This document shows positions 34,999-43,097 of a DNA stretch of 64,000 bases, in pieces (within the stretch, counting starts at the first letter, position 1; the number at the start of each line of letters is the position of its first letter). Under the pieces are notes generated by a model that was given only the letters and a program-made list of their open reading frames with translations, had not been told where the DNA came from and did not search any database. Where the stretch lies: NCBI GenBank assembly GCA_963798775.1, contig CAWCUK010000005.1:1-64000 (forward strand), read 5' to 3'. The DNA is from CAWCUK01 sp963798775. GTDB taxonomy: Bacteria; Bacteroidota; Ignavibacteria; Ignavibacteriales; Ignavibacteriaceae. A program made the position numbers and the translations under genes.

Positions 34999-36233
34999 TG
35001 GAATCGATAATGAAACCTACACAGATAAAGAAAAAATTTTTTACGCCGGGTGTGATAGTATTAGCTCTTTTAGCTATAAACGGATTAGCATTTTTAGCCG
35101 GAAGATTTTTATTCGGCATAGGCGCTGTAACAAATTTAAATAACCAATATCCTTGGGGACTTTGGATTGGTGTGGACGTTGCAGCGGGTGTAGCTTTGGC
35201 TGCCGGCGGTTTTACCACTGCAGCATTGGGGCATGTTATGCATCGGGAGCATTATCATGATATAATTCGGCCTGCTCTTTTAACAGCTATGCTTGGATAT
35301 ACTTTTGTAGCCATTGGTGTTTCTGTTGATATTGGACGCTGGTACTATATTTGGCATCCGCTAATTATGTGGAACGGAAGTTCGGCTTTATTTGAAGTCG
35401 GCATCTGTGTAATGATATATTTAACCGTTTTGTATATAGAATTTCTTCCTGTGGTAACTGAAAGATTCATAGGTAAAATAAACTTCAAAGGTTTTCTTTC
35501 AAAATTAAATAAACCTATCGATAAACTTTTGAGAGCTCTAGACAGAGGCCTTTCTAAAACAATGTTTATTTTTATTATTGCCGGTGTTGTACTGTCAACA
35601 CTTCATCAATCATCATTAGGAACATTGATGGTAATTGCCGGACCTAAAATGCATCCACTGTGGCAGACACCGGTGTTGCCGCTGCTGTTCTTGCTTTCCG
35701 CAATAGCTGTTGGATTTCCTATGGTAATCTTTGAATCGCTTCTCGCTTCCAGATCATTCGGGTATAAGCCGGAAATGGATGTTTTATCATCTTTAGGATA
35801 TACAGTTGCCCCATTACTCGGAATTTATTTGGCTTTTAAAATCGGGGATATGTTTATAAGAGAGACTTTTGTTTATCTAACAGAATTTAATACCGCCAGT
35901 GTTATGTTTATGATTGAATTAGTTGTTGGGATAATAATTCCCTTGAGAATGTTTCTTTCTAAAAAGGTTTTACGTTCACCGGGATTATTATTTACCGCTG
36001 CTTCATTGGTTATTTTTGGCGTCCTTTTAAATCGTATAAATAATTTTGTTACTGCATATACACCTCCATATTCATTCGGCTCCTATTTTCCTTCAATAGG
36101 GGAGATATCTGTAACAGTGGGTTTTATTGCTATACTAGTTTTATTATACAGAATTATTGTATTTAATTTTCCGGTTATCAGTTTGCCTGATAAGCGATTT
36201 GCGCCTAAAACAAAATATACAATAAGGGGATAG
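34998..36233 (+). CDS. HybB/NrfD-type integral membrane subunit
   Basis: A 411-residue protein with about ten transmembrane helices that would couple menaquinol to the periplasmic ferredoxin and cytochrome. Family phrases: NQYPWGLWIGVDVAAGVALAAGGF (early helix, conserved WGLWIG), WYYIWHPLIMWNGSSALFEV, STLHQSSLGTLMVIA and LPLLFLLSAIAVGFPMVIFESLLASR (shortened). The same GTL/GSL and WGLWIG positions occur in the paralogue at 30786-31964, so the two operons carry duplicated membrane subunits. It starts within the stop of the ferredoxin gene. The likely electron direction is quinol to cytochrome, but this is not fixed by the sequence. Confidence 0.9.
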   Translation: MESIMKPTQIKKKFFTPGVIVLALLAINGLAFLAGRFLFGIGAVTNLNNQYPWGLWIGVDVAAGVALAAGGFTTAALGHVMHREHYHDIIRPALLTAMLGYTFVAIGVSVDIGRWYYIWHPLIMWNGSSALFEVGICVMIYLTVLYIEFLPVVTERFIGKINFKGFLSKLNKPIDKLLRALDRGLSKTMFIFIIAGVVLSTLHQSSLGTLMVIAGPKMHPLWQTPVLPLLFLLSAIAVGFPMVIFESLLASRSFGYKPEMDVLSSLGYTVAPLLGIYLAFKIGDMFIRETFVYLTEFNTASVMFMIELVVGIIIPLRMFLSKKVLRSPGLLFTAASLVIFGVLLNRINNFVTAYTPPYSFGSYFPSIGEISVTVGFIAILVLLYRIIVFNFPVISLPDKRFAPKTKYTIRG

Positions 36234-36239
36234 TAAATT

Positions 36240-37388
36240 ATGAAACAATTTTTATCTATAGTATTTTTTACAATAATCACTTTTACAGTTGGTGCGCAAA
36301 ATAAAAATGTGAAGAATCATTCACTCCAGCAATTAAACTGTAAAACATGCCATGAGTGTGAGGTTCCTACAAAAAAAGATCCTTGTTTAGTTCCTTGCCC
36401 CAGAAGTGAAATGATTACAGTGCGTCAATCTCCCGAAGAAGGACCGGAAATAGTAATACTTAATGAATTATCAAAAAAATATTTGCCGGTAAATTTTTCG
36501 CATAAAGTTCATGCACAAATGTCAGATATGTCAGGCGGCTGCGCGGGCTGTCATCATTATAATACTTCGGGACCTATTTTAGCATGTGTTAATTGCCACG
36601 AAGAAAAAAGACAGCGTGAAGATATAAGTAAACCTGATCTTGAAGCCGCGTACCATAGGCAATGTATTACATGCCACAGAGAATGGAGCCATTCAACCGA
36701 TTGTACTTCCTGCCATGAAATAATGAACGGGAAAACTGCTTCTACTGCCACTGTTTTAAGAGGGAAAGATCATCCTAAGGTTACCCAGCCGGAAAAAATA
36801 GTTTATGAAACAAATTATCAAAAAGGTAAATTGGTAACATTTTTCCATAGTGACCATACAAATATTTTTGGAGCCGAATGTATCAGTTGTCATCAAAAAG
36901 AAAGCTGTACAAGATGCCATGATGCCGGAAAAATTAAGAACGGAGATGTAAAACCTATAAACAATATTATAAAAGTTAGTAAGTCTAGTTCCGATCATCA
37001 TCAGCCATGTTTTAAATGCCATGCAACTGATGACTGCGTTACGTGTCATAAAAGCGAACCGGCAGAAGGCTTTAATCATGCTTCAAGCACCGGTTGGGCA
37101 TTAAATAAGTTTCATGAAAAATTATCTTGTCAAAAATGTCACGGCACTTCAGGCAAATTTGCAAGGTTAAATAGCAGCTGCATATCATGTCATAAGAATT
37201 TTAAAACAGGTTCATTTAATCACGCGATTACAGGATTGCAATTAGATGAAATTCATCTTTCGGCTGAATGTACCGATTGCCATGCGGAAGCAAATTTTTC
37301 TAAAACACCTATATGCCAAAATTGTCATGACGATAAATCTTACCCGAAAAATAAACCCGGGACACTAGTGAGAACAGTGAGAAAATGA
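36240..37388 (+). CDS. 13-haem cytochrome c
   Basis: A 382-residue periplasmic cytochrome with a signal peptide (about 1-19, ending VGAQ). I count 13 CXXCH motifs: CKTCH, CAGCH, CVNCH, CITCH, CTSCH, CISCH, CTRCH, CFKCH, CVTCH, CQKCH, CISCH, CTDCH and CQNCH. The N-terminal phrase KTCHECEVPTKKDPC is shared with multihaem cytochromes next to NrfD-type complexes. Many His outside the motifs (SHKVHAQ, FFHSDHTN, SDHHQPCF, FNHA, DEIHLS) could supply the second axial ligands. The size and count do not match the classical 9- or 16-haem proteins exactly. It is 6 bp after the NrfD-type gene and 10 bp before the sensor kinase gene, firmly in the operon. Partner for electron output unknown. Confidence 0.92.
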   Translation: MKQFLSIVFFTIITFTVGAQNKNVKNHSLQQLNCKTCHECEVPTKKDPCLVPCPRSEMITVRQSPEEGPEIVILNELSKKYLPVNFSHKVHAQMSDMSGGCAGCHHYNTSGPILACVNCHEEKRQREDISKPDLEAAYHRQCITCHREWSHSTDCTSCHEIMNGKTASTATVLRGKDHPKVTQPEKIVYETNYQKGKLVTFFHSDHTNIFGAECISCHQKESCTRCHDAGKIKNGDVKPINNIIKVSKSSSDHHQPCFKCHATDDCVTCHKSEPAEGFNHASSTGWALNKFHEKLSCQKCHGTSGKFARLNSSCISCHKNFKTGSFNHAITGLQLDEIHLSAECTDCHAEANFSKTPICQNCHDDKSYPKNKPGTLVRTVRK

Positions 37389-37398
37389 GATAACTAAA

Positions 37399-39267
37399 AT
37401 GTTTAAGAAAATTGGGATTAAGTTAATAATAGCAGTCGGTATAACGGCAATAATAATTATTGGAATATTCTCTTATTATAATATTCATTCCAATAGCGAT
37501 GCTTTATTTGCCGAAGTAGAAAGACACGCTAACCAACTTAGCGAAACAGTAAAACATTCAACACGTTATGATATGTTATTAAACCAGCGCGATAGAATCC
37601 ATCGGATAATTAATACAATCGGGCAGCAGCCGGGTATACACGATGTACGCGTATTAAATAAATTCGGGGCAATTATATATTCTTCACACGAAGAGGATAT
37701 AGGGAAAATGGTTGATAAGCGCGCGGAAAGCTGCTATGCTTGCCATGCAGCAAATAAGCCTCTGGAAAGACTTCCGATTAAAGATAGGACAAGAATATAT
37801 AAACCGGTTGATGATTCTTCAAGAGTCCTAGGAATTATCAGCCCAATATACAATTCACAATCATGCTGGTCAGCGGATTGTCACGCGCATTCAAAATCTC
37901 AAACTGTACTCGGCGTTTTAGATGTTACGCTTTCACTTGACGATGTAGATAAACAAATCGCAAAATCGGAATTAGGAATAGTAATTTTTGCGATAAGTGC
38001 CGTTATAGCTTTAAGCTTTATAATCGGATTTTTTGTTAAACGCTGGGTTGATAAGCCTGTAAAAGAATTATTATATGCAACCAATCAAGTTGGAACCGGC
38101 AATTTAAATTATACAATAAAAGATAAAAGAGATGATGAACTGGGTATGCTGGCAAAATCTTTTAATAATATGACGAAAAAACTTTCCGAAGCTAGGCTGC
38201 AGCTTTTTCAATCGGATAAAATGGCCTCATTGGGAAGACTTGCGGCCGGTGTTGCCCACGAGATAAATAATCCTTTAACCGGAGTTTTAACCTACAGCAG
38301 TTTTTTATTAAAAAGAACTCAAGATAATTCCGAACTTCAGAATGATTTAAAAGTTATAGTAAGAGAAACTAAAAGAAGCCGTGAAATAGTAAAAAGTCTT
38401 TTAGATTTTGCGCGACAATCTGTTCCTAAAAAAAGCGAAGCTGATATTAACGAAATAATAGAACACGCTATCAGTGTGGTTGATAACCAACTGACGATAA
38501 ATCATATTATACTTAATAAATGTTTAGGTGAAAATCTTCCAAAAGCAACCATTGACGCTAACCAGATGCAGCAAGTATTTATTAATCTCATCGTTAATGC
38601 TTCTGACGCAATCGGCAATAAAGGAGGAACGATTACAATCTCTTCTTCAATTTTAGAACTTTCCCCTTACGGAATAACTCATATTAAAAAGGCTATTTGT
38701 CCCAAACGGCACGATTTAATGGATAATCAAATGAAGATAGACGGAATGGCTTCAATAAAAATTAAAGTTAAATCAAATGATGAAGAAGGTTTTGTTTTTC
38801 TGGATCCTCTATACGGAAAACATCGGAATCAATACAGTATTCAGCTAAACGGGAAAAAAGAGATTGGAATTATGTGTCCAGAATGCAGTACTTCATTGGT
38901 AGAAGAAGGAAAACTTTGCCCCCGCTGCGGCTCCTCTGTCTATATACTTGATATTCCTTCACAAGGAAAATTGGAAGGCTGTATTTCTAAACAATGCGGC
39001 TGGCAAAAGTGGGAAGTAATTGATGAAGGCGGACTGCAGGAATATATTGAAATAAAAATATCGGATACAGGCTGCGGAATTACAAAAGATGAAATAGCCA
39101 GAATTTTTGAACCGTTTTACAGCACAAAAGGACAAAAAGGGACAGGTCTTGGTTTAGCCGTTATTTGGGGAATAATAGATAACCATAACGGCATTATAAA
39201 CGTGGAAAGCGAATTAAATAAGGGAACCACCTTTTCAATTCGGCTCCCGATAAAACAAGTAAGATAA
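37399..39267 (+). CDS. haem-type sensor histidine kinase with zinc-ribbon-like insert in the ATPase domain
   Basis: A 622-residue membrane kinase. Transmembrane helices at about 6-26 and 193-212 flank a periplasmic domain with C112YACH116 and C156WSADCH162 plus AHS, the same pattern as in the paralogue at 28258-29889. A HAMP domain, then His287 (GVAHEINNPLTGVL), an N box around NLIVNASDAI (396-405) and G boxes DTGCG (556-560) and GTGLGL (581-586). Between N and G1 boxes lies a 127-residue insert (about 421-547) with C434, C493PEC496, C507PRC510, C528 and C533, a zinc-ribbon pattern. I know no standard histidine kinase with such an insert here. Stop overlaps the next ATG by 1 nt, so the kinase is coupled to the REC-GcvH regulator. 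Confidence 0.87.
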   Translation: MFKKIGIKLIIAVGITAIIIIGIFSYYNIHSNSDALFAEVERHANQLSETVKHSTRYDMLLNQRDRIHRIINTIGQQPGIHDVRVLNKFGAIIYSSHEEDIGKMVDKRAESCYACHAANKPLERLPIKDRTRIYKPVDDSSRVLGIISPIYNSQSCWSADCHAHSKSQTVLGVLDVTLSLDDVDKQIAKSELGIVIFAISAVIALSFIIGFFVKRWVDKPVKELLYATNQVGTGNLNYTIKDKRDDELGMLAKSFNNMTKKLSEARLQLFQSDKMASLGRLAAGVAHEINNPLTGVLTYSSFLLKRTQDNSELQNDLKVIVRETKRSREIVKSLLDFARQSVPKKSEADINEIIEHAISVVDNQLTINHIILNKCLGENLPKATIDANQMQQVFINLIVNASDAIGNKGGTITISSSILELSPYGITHIKKAICPKRHDLMDNQMKIDGMASIKIKVKSNDEEGFVFLDPLYGKHRNQYSIQLNGKKEIGIMCPECSTSLVEEGKLCPRCGSSVYILDIPSQGKLEGCISKQCGWQKWEVIDEGGLQEYIEIKISDTGCGITKDEIARIFEPFYSTKGQKGTGLGLAVIWGIIDNHNGIINVESELNKGTTFSIRLPIKQVR

Positions 39268-40070
39268 TGACAAAACAAGCTGATATATTAGTAATAGACG
39301 ACGAGCAAGTTATAGTTGACGCAGTTGTAAAAATTTGTTCATCGGAAGGTTTTAGTGTAAATACTTCTTTAAACGCCTCCGATGCGCTGCACAAAGTTGA
39401 AAATCATAATTACCGATTAATTATATGCGATATAATGATGCAGGAGATTGACGGTTTTCAATTTCTGAATGAACTGCAAAAGAAAAAAATATCCACACCG
39501 GTAATAATGACAACAGGTTATTCAACAGTTGAGAACGCGGTAAAATCTTTATATAACGGAGCAATTGATTTTATTCCCAAACCTTTTACGGTTGATGAAC
39601 TTTTAAGTTCAGTACAAAGAGGAATGAAGTATTTAGAAATTCAAAACCAATTAAAAACCACAAATAAAAATGATGATTCCTTTGTTTTATATGTTCCGTG
39701 TCCCGCTAAATATTACCGGCTCGGCTACGGAAGCTGGGCTTGTGTTGAGAATGCAGGCTCATTATTAATTGGAGTAACGGATTTATTTCTAAAAACCATA
39801 GATAATATTTCAGGTATAGAACTTTCAAAAATTGATGAGGAAATTATTCAGGGAAATGCCTGCGCGGAAATAAAAACAAAAGAAGATAAACAGCATTTAG
39901 CGCTGTCACCTGTATCGGGAAGAATTATAGAGAGAAATGAAGAATTAATTCATAATCATAATATTGTAGAAAAAGATCCTTATTTCAAAGGCTGGTTTTA
40001 CAGAATTATTCCCTCGGACAGCGAATATGAACTTAAACATTTAATTCCTTGCAGTTCGGACAGAATGTAA
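39267..40070 (+). CDS. response regulator: receiver fused to GcvH-like domain
   Basis: A 267-residue soluble protein without a DNA-binding output. The receiver (1-120) has D11, D12, the phospho-acceptor D55 (LIICDIMMQ), Thr in MTTGYST (about 82-87) and K105 in FIPKPF. After a short linker, residues about 140-247 form a GcvH-like beta-sandwich (YGSWACV, LLIGVTDLFLK, SPVSGRI), close to those of neighbouring proteins. The lipoyl lysine position is not Lys (Glu206 or Asp207 depending on a 1-residue gap). It starts inside the kinase stop and is likely the kinase's partner. The function of phosphorylating a lipoyl-fold domain is unknown; a protein-protein switch is the best guess. Confidence 0.8.
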   Translation: MTKQADILVIDDEQVIVDAVVKICSSEGFSVNTSLNASDALHKVENHNYRLIICDIMMQEIDGFQFLNELQKKKISTPVIMTTGYSTVENAVKSLYNGAIDFIPKPFTVDELLSSVQRGMKYLEIQNQLKTTNKNDDSFVLYVPCPAKYYRLGYGSWACVENAGSLLIGVTDLFLKTIDNISGIELSKIDEEIIQGNACAEIKTKEDKQHLALSPVSGRIIERNEELIHNHNIVEKDPYFKGWFYRIIPSDSEYELKHLIPCSSDRM

Positions 40071-40140
40071 CGCAAGGCTAAAAGTACAGAAAGAAAAACA
40101 GCGTAAGCTGAATTTAAAATTATTCAGAGGAGAACAAAAT

Positions 40141-41292
40141 ATGCCACTTTTTATATTAGCCGTAATAGTTTTTATTGTTGCCGATATCATTATTAGAATG
40201 GTCGGTAAGAAAGTCCAGGAGAATAAAGCACGTAAGGAAAGAGAATCTGCCCTGGCAGAAAGTTTAAATTTAGATTTCAGTAAAGAAGCAAAAACATTAA
40301 AACGTGTTGAAGTGCAAAAGCCAAAAGCCAAAATTCTTTGCGTTGATGATGAAGAAGTAATTCTCGACAGCTTTAGGAAAATTCTGGTGCTTGACGGATA
40401 TTCAATCGATACGGTTCAAACCGGGCAAGAAGCTTTAGGCTTAATTCAATCTCATCATTACGATTTTGTATTCACCGATCTTAAAATGCCGCAAATGAAC
40501 GGTGTTGATGTTTGTAAGTCTGTTAAACATCTTCGACCCGATATTGATGTAATAATTATTACCGGTTACGCAACAGTTGAAACAGCGGTTGAATGTATGA
40601 AATATGGCGCTATGGATTATGTTCAGAAACCTTTTACCGAAGACGAACTGCTGGAGTTTGTGAAAAAATCGCTGCTTAAACGTCAGGACAAAGTTCAGAA
40701 ACAATTAAAACCCAAGGTTCATATTACTCATCTTACAGAACCGAAAAAAATGTCTTGTGAATTTTCAATTCCGGGCGGTGTGTTTATTTCTCCGGGCCAT
40801 TGCTGGCTTAGTATGGAACAAGACGGTACGGTAAAAGTAGGAGTTGATGATTTCGCGAAAAAATTAATCGGGAAAATAGATTCAATAGAATTTCCAAATC
40901 TAGGAATGGTTGTAAAATACGGCCAGCCGTTATTTACACTTAAACAAAAGCAAAGAACCGTAACTTTTAACTCACCGGTAAGCGGAAGGGTAACCAAAAT
41001 TAATCTTCCTGTAAAAAATGATTTAGATGAATTAGAAATTACTCCGTATGAATCAAACTGGCTTTGTGTTATTGATGCGGAAAATATCGATTCTGAAATT
41101 CAAAATCTAAAAATTGGGAAAGCCGCGGTTTCTTTATACCAGGACGATATCGATCATTTTATGGAATTCAGGAAAAAAGCTAAACCGGCCGCAAAAGAAG
41201 AGTATCAAGATTCTGAAATTTATGTAGGTGAGTTTGAAACTTTAGATGATAATAATTGGGATAAGGTAAATTTAGAATTCTTTAAAAGATAA
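40141..41292 (+). CDS. membrane-anchored response regulator with GcvH-like output domain
   Basis: A 383-residue protein with an N-terminal transmembrane helix (about 2-19), a charged linker (20-60), a receiver (about 63-180; D69, D70, phospho-acceptor D113 in VFTDLKMPQ, T141, K163) and a GcvH-like domain (about 205-310: GHCWLSMEQDG, KVGVDDFAKKLIG, FNSPVSGRV). The lipoyl lysine position reads Gln271. The C-terminal tail (330-383) is helical then acidic. A membrane-tethered receiver is rare, and its tether matches that of the GcvH-like protein at 32739-33413. It is the last gene of the operon, 70 bp after the previous regulator, and is followed by a terminator. Confidence 0.8.
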   Translation: MPLFILAVIVFIVADIIIRMVGKKVQENKARKERESALAESLNLDFSKEAKTLKRVEVQKPKAKILCVDDEEVILDSFRKILVLDGYSIDTVQTGQEALGLIQSHHYDFVFTDLKMPQMNGVDVCKSVKHLRPDIDVIIITGYATVETAVECMKYGAMDYVQKPFTEDELLEFVKKSLLKRQDKVQKQLKPKVHITHLTEPKKMSCEFSIPGGVFISPGHCWLSMEQDGTVKVGVDDFAKKLIGKIDSIEFPNLGMVVKYGQPLFTLKQKQRTVTFNSPVSGRVTKINLPVKNDLDELEITPYESNWLCVIDAENIDSEIQNLKIGKAAVSLYQDDIDHFMEFRKKAKPAAKEEYQDSEIYVGEFETLDDNNWDKVNLEFFKR

Positions 41293-41313
41293 CAACTGCT
41301 GCTTTTTTTATTT

Positions 41314-41346
41314 AGGCTGAGCATTTTTTGTTCAGCCTTTTTTTTT
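41314..41346 (+). terminator. terminator of the plus-strand redox operon
   Basis: AGGCTGA and TCAGCCT form a 7-bp stem with an 11-nt loop and are followed by nine T. It lies 21 bp after the last stop. Confidence 0.88.
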
Positions 41347-41419
41347 AACCTTTAGTGAGTTAAAGAACAATTTAAAGGCAAAATTTTTTTTTATATTCAC
41401 TAAAAAGTAGGAATCACCT

Positions 41420-41935
41420 ATGAAAGCAAAATTGGAAGCGATAAAAAAAGATATAACTTTAATGCCTGTAGACGCGATTGTGAACGCGGCGAATTCTTCT
41501 TTATTGGGAGGCGGCGGAGTAGACGGAGCAATTCACCGGGCAGCCGGACACGAACTTTATTTGGCTTGTGAAAAATTAAACGGCTGCCCTGCCGGACAAG
41601 CGAAAATAACTCCGGGCTTTAATCTTCCTGCGAAACATGTAATTCACACAGTGGGACCAATTTGGCGGGGAGGGAAAGAGAATGAAGATCAGATACTAAA
41701 AAGCTGTTATGAAAATTCATTAAAATTAGCTGTTGAAAATGGAATTAAAAGTGTGGCTTTCCCATCAATAAGCACCGGAGCGTATAGATTTCCATTGGAA
41801 CGAGCCGCTAAAATTGCCGTCTTTACAACTAAAAAATTTCTAGAAAATGAAGATTTTATTGATGAAGTATATTTTGTCTGTTTTGATTATGACACGCTGG
41901 AAATTTATAAATCACTTTTAAATAGAAATGACTAA
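41420..41935 (+). CDS. macro-domain protein, O-acetyl-ADP-ribose deacetylase type
   Basis: A 171-residue cytoplasmic protein that would bind ADP-ribose and remove acetyl or ADP-ribosyl groups. The MacroD/YmdB signature is complete: DAIVNAANSSLLGGGGVDGAIHR (residues about 19-41; the Asn-Ala-Ala-Asn and the GGGG loop hold ribose) and HVIHTVGPIWRGG (about 74-86). SIAFPSISTGAYRFP is present as VAFPSISTGAYRFPLE (about 115). Catalytic Asp in GGVDGAI is conserved. A GTAGGAATCACCT site precedes the ATG. Monocistronic, downstream of the redox operon terminator. Confidence 0.93.
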   Translation: MKAKLEAIKKDITLMPVDAIVNAANSSLLGGGGVDGAIHRAAGHELYLACEKLNGCPAGQAKITPGFNLPAKHVIHTVGPIWRGGKENEDQILKSCYENSLKLAVENGIKSVAFPSISTGAYRFPLERAAKIAVFTTKKFLENEDFIDEVYFVCFDYDTLEIYKSLLNRND

Positions 41936-41958
41936 AAAAATATTATTATAAAAAAATC

Positions 41959-42849
41959 TCATCTTAAAAATATTACTGCTACGCCGGCTACCGCCAGTAT
42001 TGCCCCTAATATGGCGCGTGGACTTAATGTTTCTTTATAATAAAATCGTACAATAGGAAGCATTATTATAGGCATTGTTGACATAAGAGTAGCGGCTATT
42101 CCTAACTTTGCGTACTCAATTGCTATTAAACTGCAGGTAATTCCTAAATAAGGGCCGAAAAATGTGCCGGTTATTGTTGAGGTAAATGCCTTCCTATCAT
42201 TTTTATAGAGAGCGAAAGGGTTTTTATATTTTTTTGCTGCCATTGCCAAAGGAAGTAAAATTATAAGCGAAGAAAAAACTCTGACAAAAGTGGCAACAAA
42301 TCCATTTAGATCCCCCTCTTGAAAAGCAAATTTAGCAAAAACTAAACCAATTGATTGCCCGACCGCTCCCATAAAACCATAGAATATTCCAATCTTGCTG
42401 ATTTTATACTTGGAATTTGGAGTTTCATTTCTTTCTAGTATTACAAGAGCAATTCCTCCTATAGTAACCACCATTCCGATTATTCCCCATGCAGCAAGAG
42501 TTTCGTCTAAAAAATAAAAGGCCAAAACCGCGCTTACAACCGGAGACAAGGCCATTAAAAGCATTCCTAAACGTGCACCAATATGCTGGTAAGCTTTAAA
42601 TAAAAAAGTATCTCCGATAATTAAACCGATAACTCCGCTGATAGTTAAATAAATAAATTGCCGCTGAGTCATTTCAAAATTAAAATTTAATACTAAAATT
42701 GTAATAAAAAGAAATACTGCCGCTAAAATCATTCGATTTATATTTAACTGAAGCGTACCAATTCTATGTGCGGCGGAAGTAAACGCAAAGGATGAAATAG
42801 ACCACATAAAAGCAGTTAATAAAGCTATAAATTCGCCGAAATATTGCAT
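41959..42849 (-). CDS. EamA/DMT-family transporter
   Basis: A 296-residue inner-membrane protein with ten hydrophobic helices in two repeats of five (about 1-140 and 150-296), the EamA layout of drug/metabolite exporters. Helix phrases MWSISSFAFTSAAHRIG and LIIGDTFLFKAYQHIGARLGMLLMALSPV are typical. The second EamA repeat contains SLIAIEYAKLGIAATLMSTMPI. Substrate unknown. It converges with the macro-domain gene, 23 bp apart. Another EamA protein is at 45946-46878; the two are only distantly alike. Confidence 0.85.
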   Translation of the reverse strand: MQYFGEFIALLTAFMWSISSFAFTSAAHRIGTLQLNINRMILAAVFLFITILVLNFNFEMTQRQFIYLTISGVIGLIIGDTFLFKAYQHIGARLGMLLMALSPVVSAVLAFYFLDETLAAWGIIGMVVTIGGIALVILERNETPNSKYKISKIGIFYGFMGAVGQSIGLVFAKFAFQEGDLNGFVATFVRVFSSLIILLPLAMAAKKYKNPFALYKNDRKAFTSTITGTFFGPYLGITCSLIAIEYAKLGIAATLMSTMPIIMLPIVRFYYKETLSPRAILGAILAVAGVAVIFLR

Positions 42850-43044
42850 ATAATTATAATTTAATTAGTAGAGAAATTTTCAACGGCGGCGGCAACCGCA
42901 ATTAATATGAATGATGAAAAGCGAAAGTATTTTTGGGGATTAATTCGCCTATCAAGTTTTATTAATAAAGAAATCTTTTTTAGATAAAAATAGTTTTTAA
43001 ATCTCTCAATTTCGGCTGAAATGAAAAATCAAACAAAACTGATT

Positions 43045-43072
43045 CCCGGCCCTCTCTTTAGGGGAGGGCGGG
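43045..43072 (-). terminator. candidate terminator of eno
   Basis: On the minus strand CCCGCCCTC and GAGGGCCGGG pair (one bulge) around a 9-nt loop, 26 bp after the enolase stop. The following bases are only moderately T rich. Confidence 0.55.
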
Positions 43073-43097
43073 AATAAAACTCAGTTGCAACAAATTA

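Noticed and set aside
30786..36233. Hyb-type hydrogenase locus
   Set aside because: HybA- and HybB-like subunits are present but no hydrogenase large or small subunit or maturation gene is in the window.
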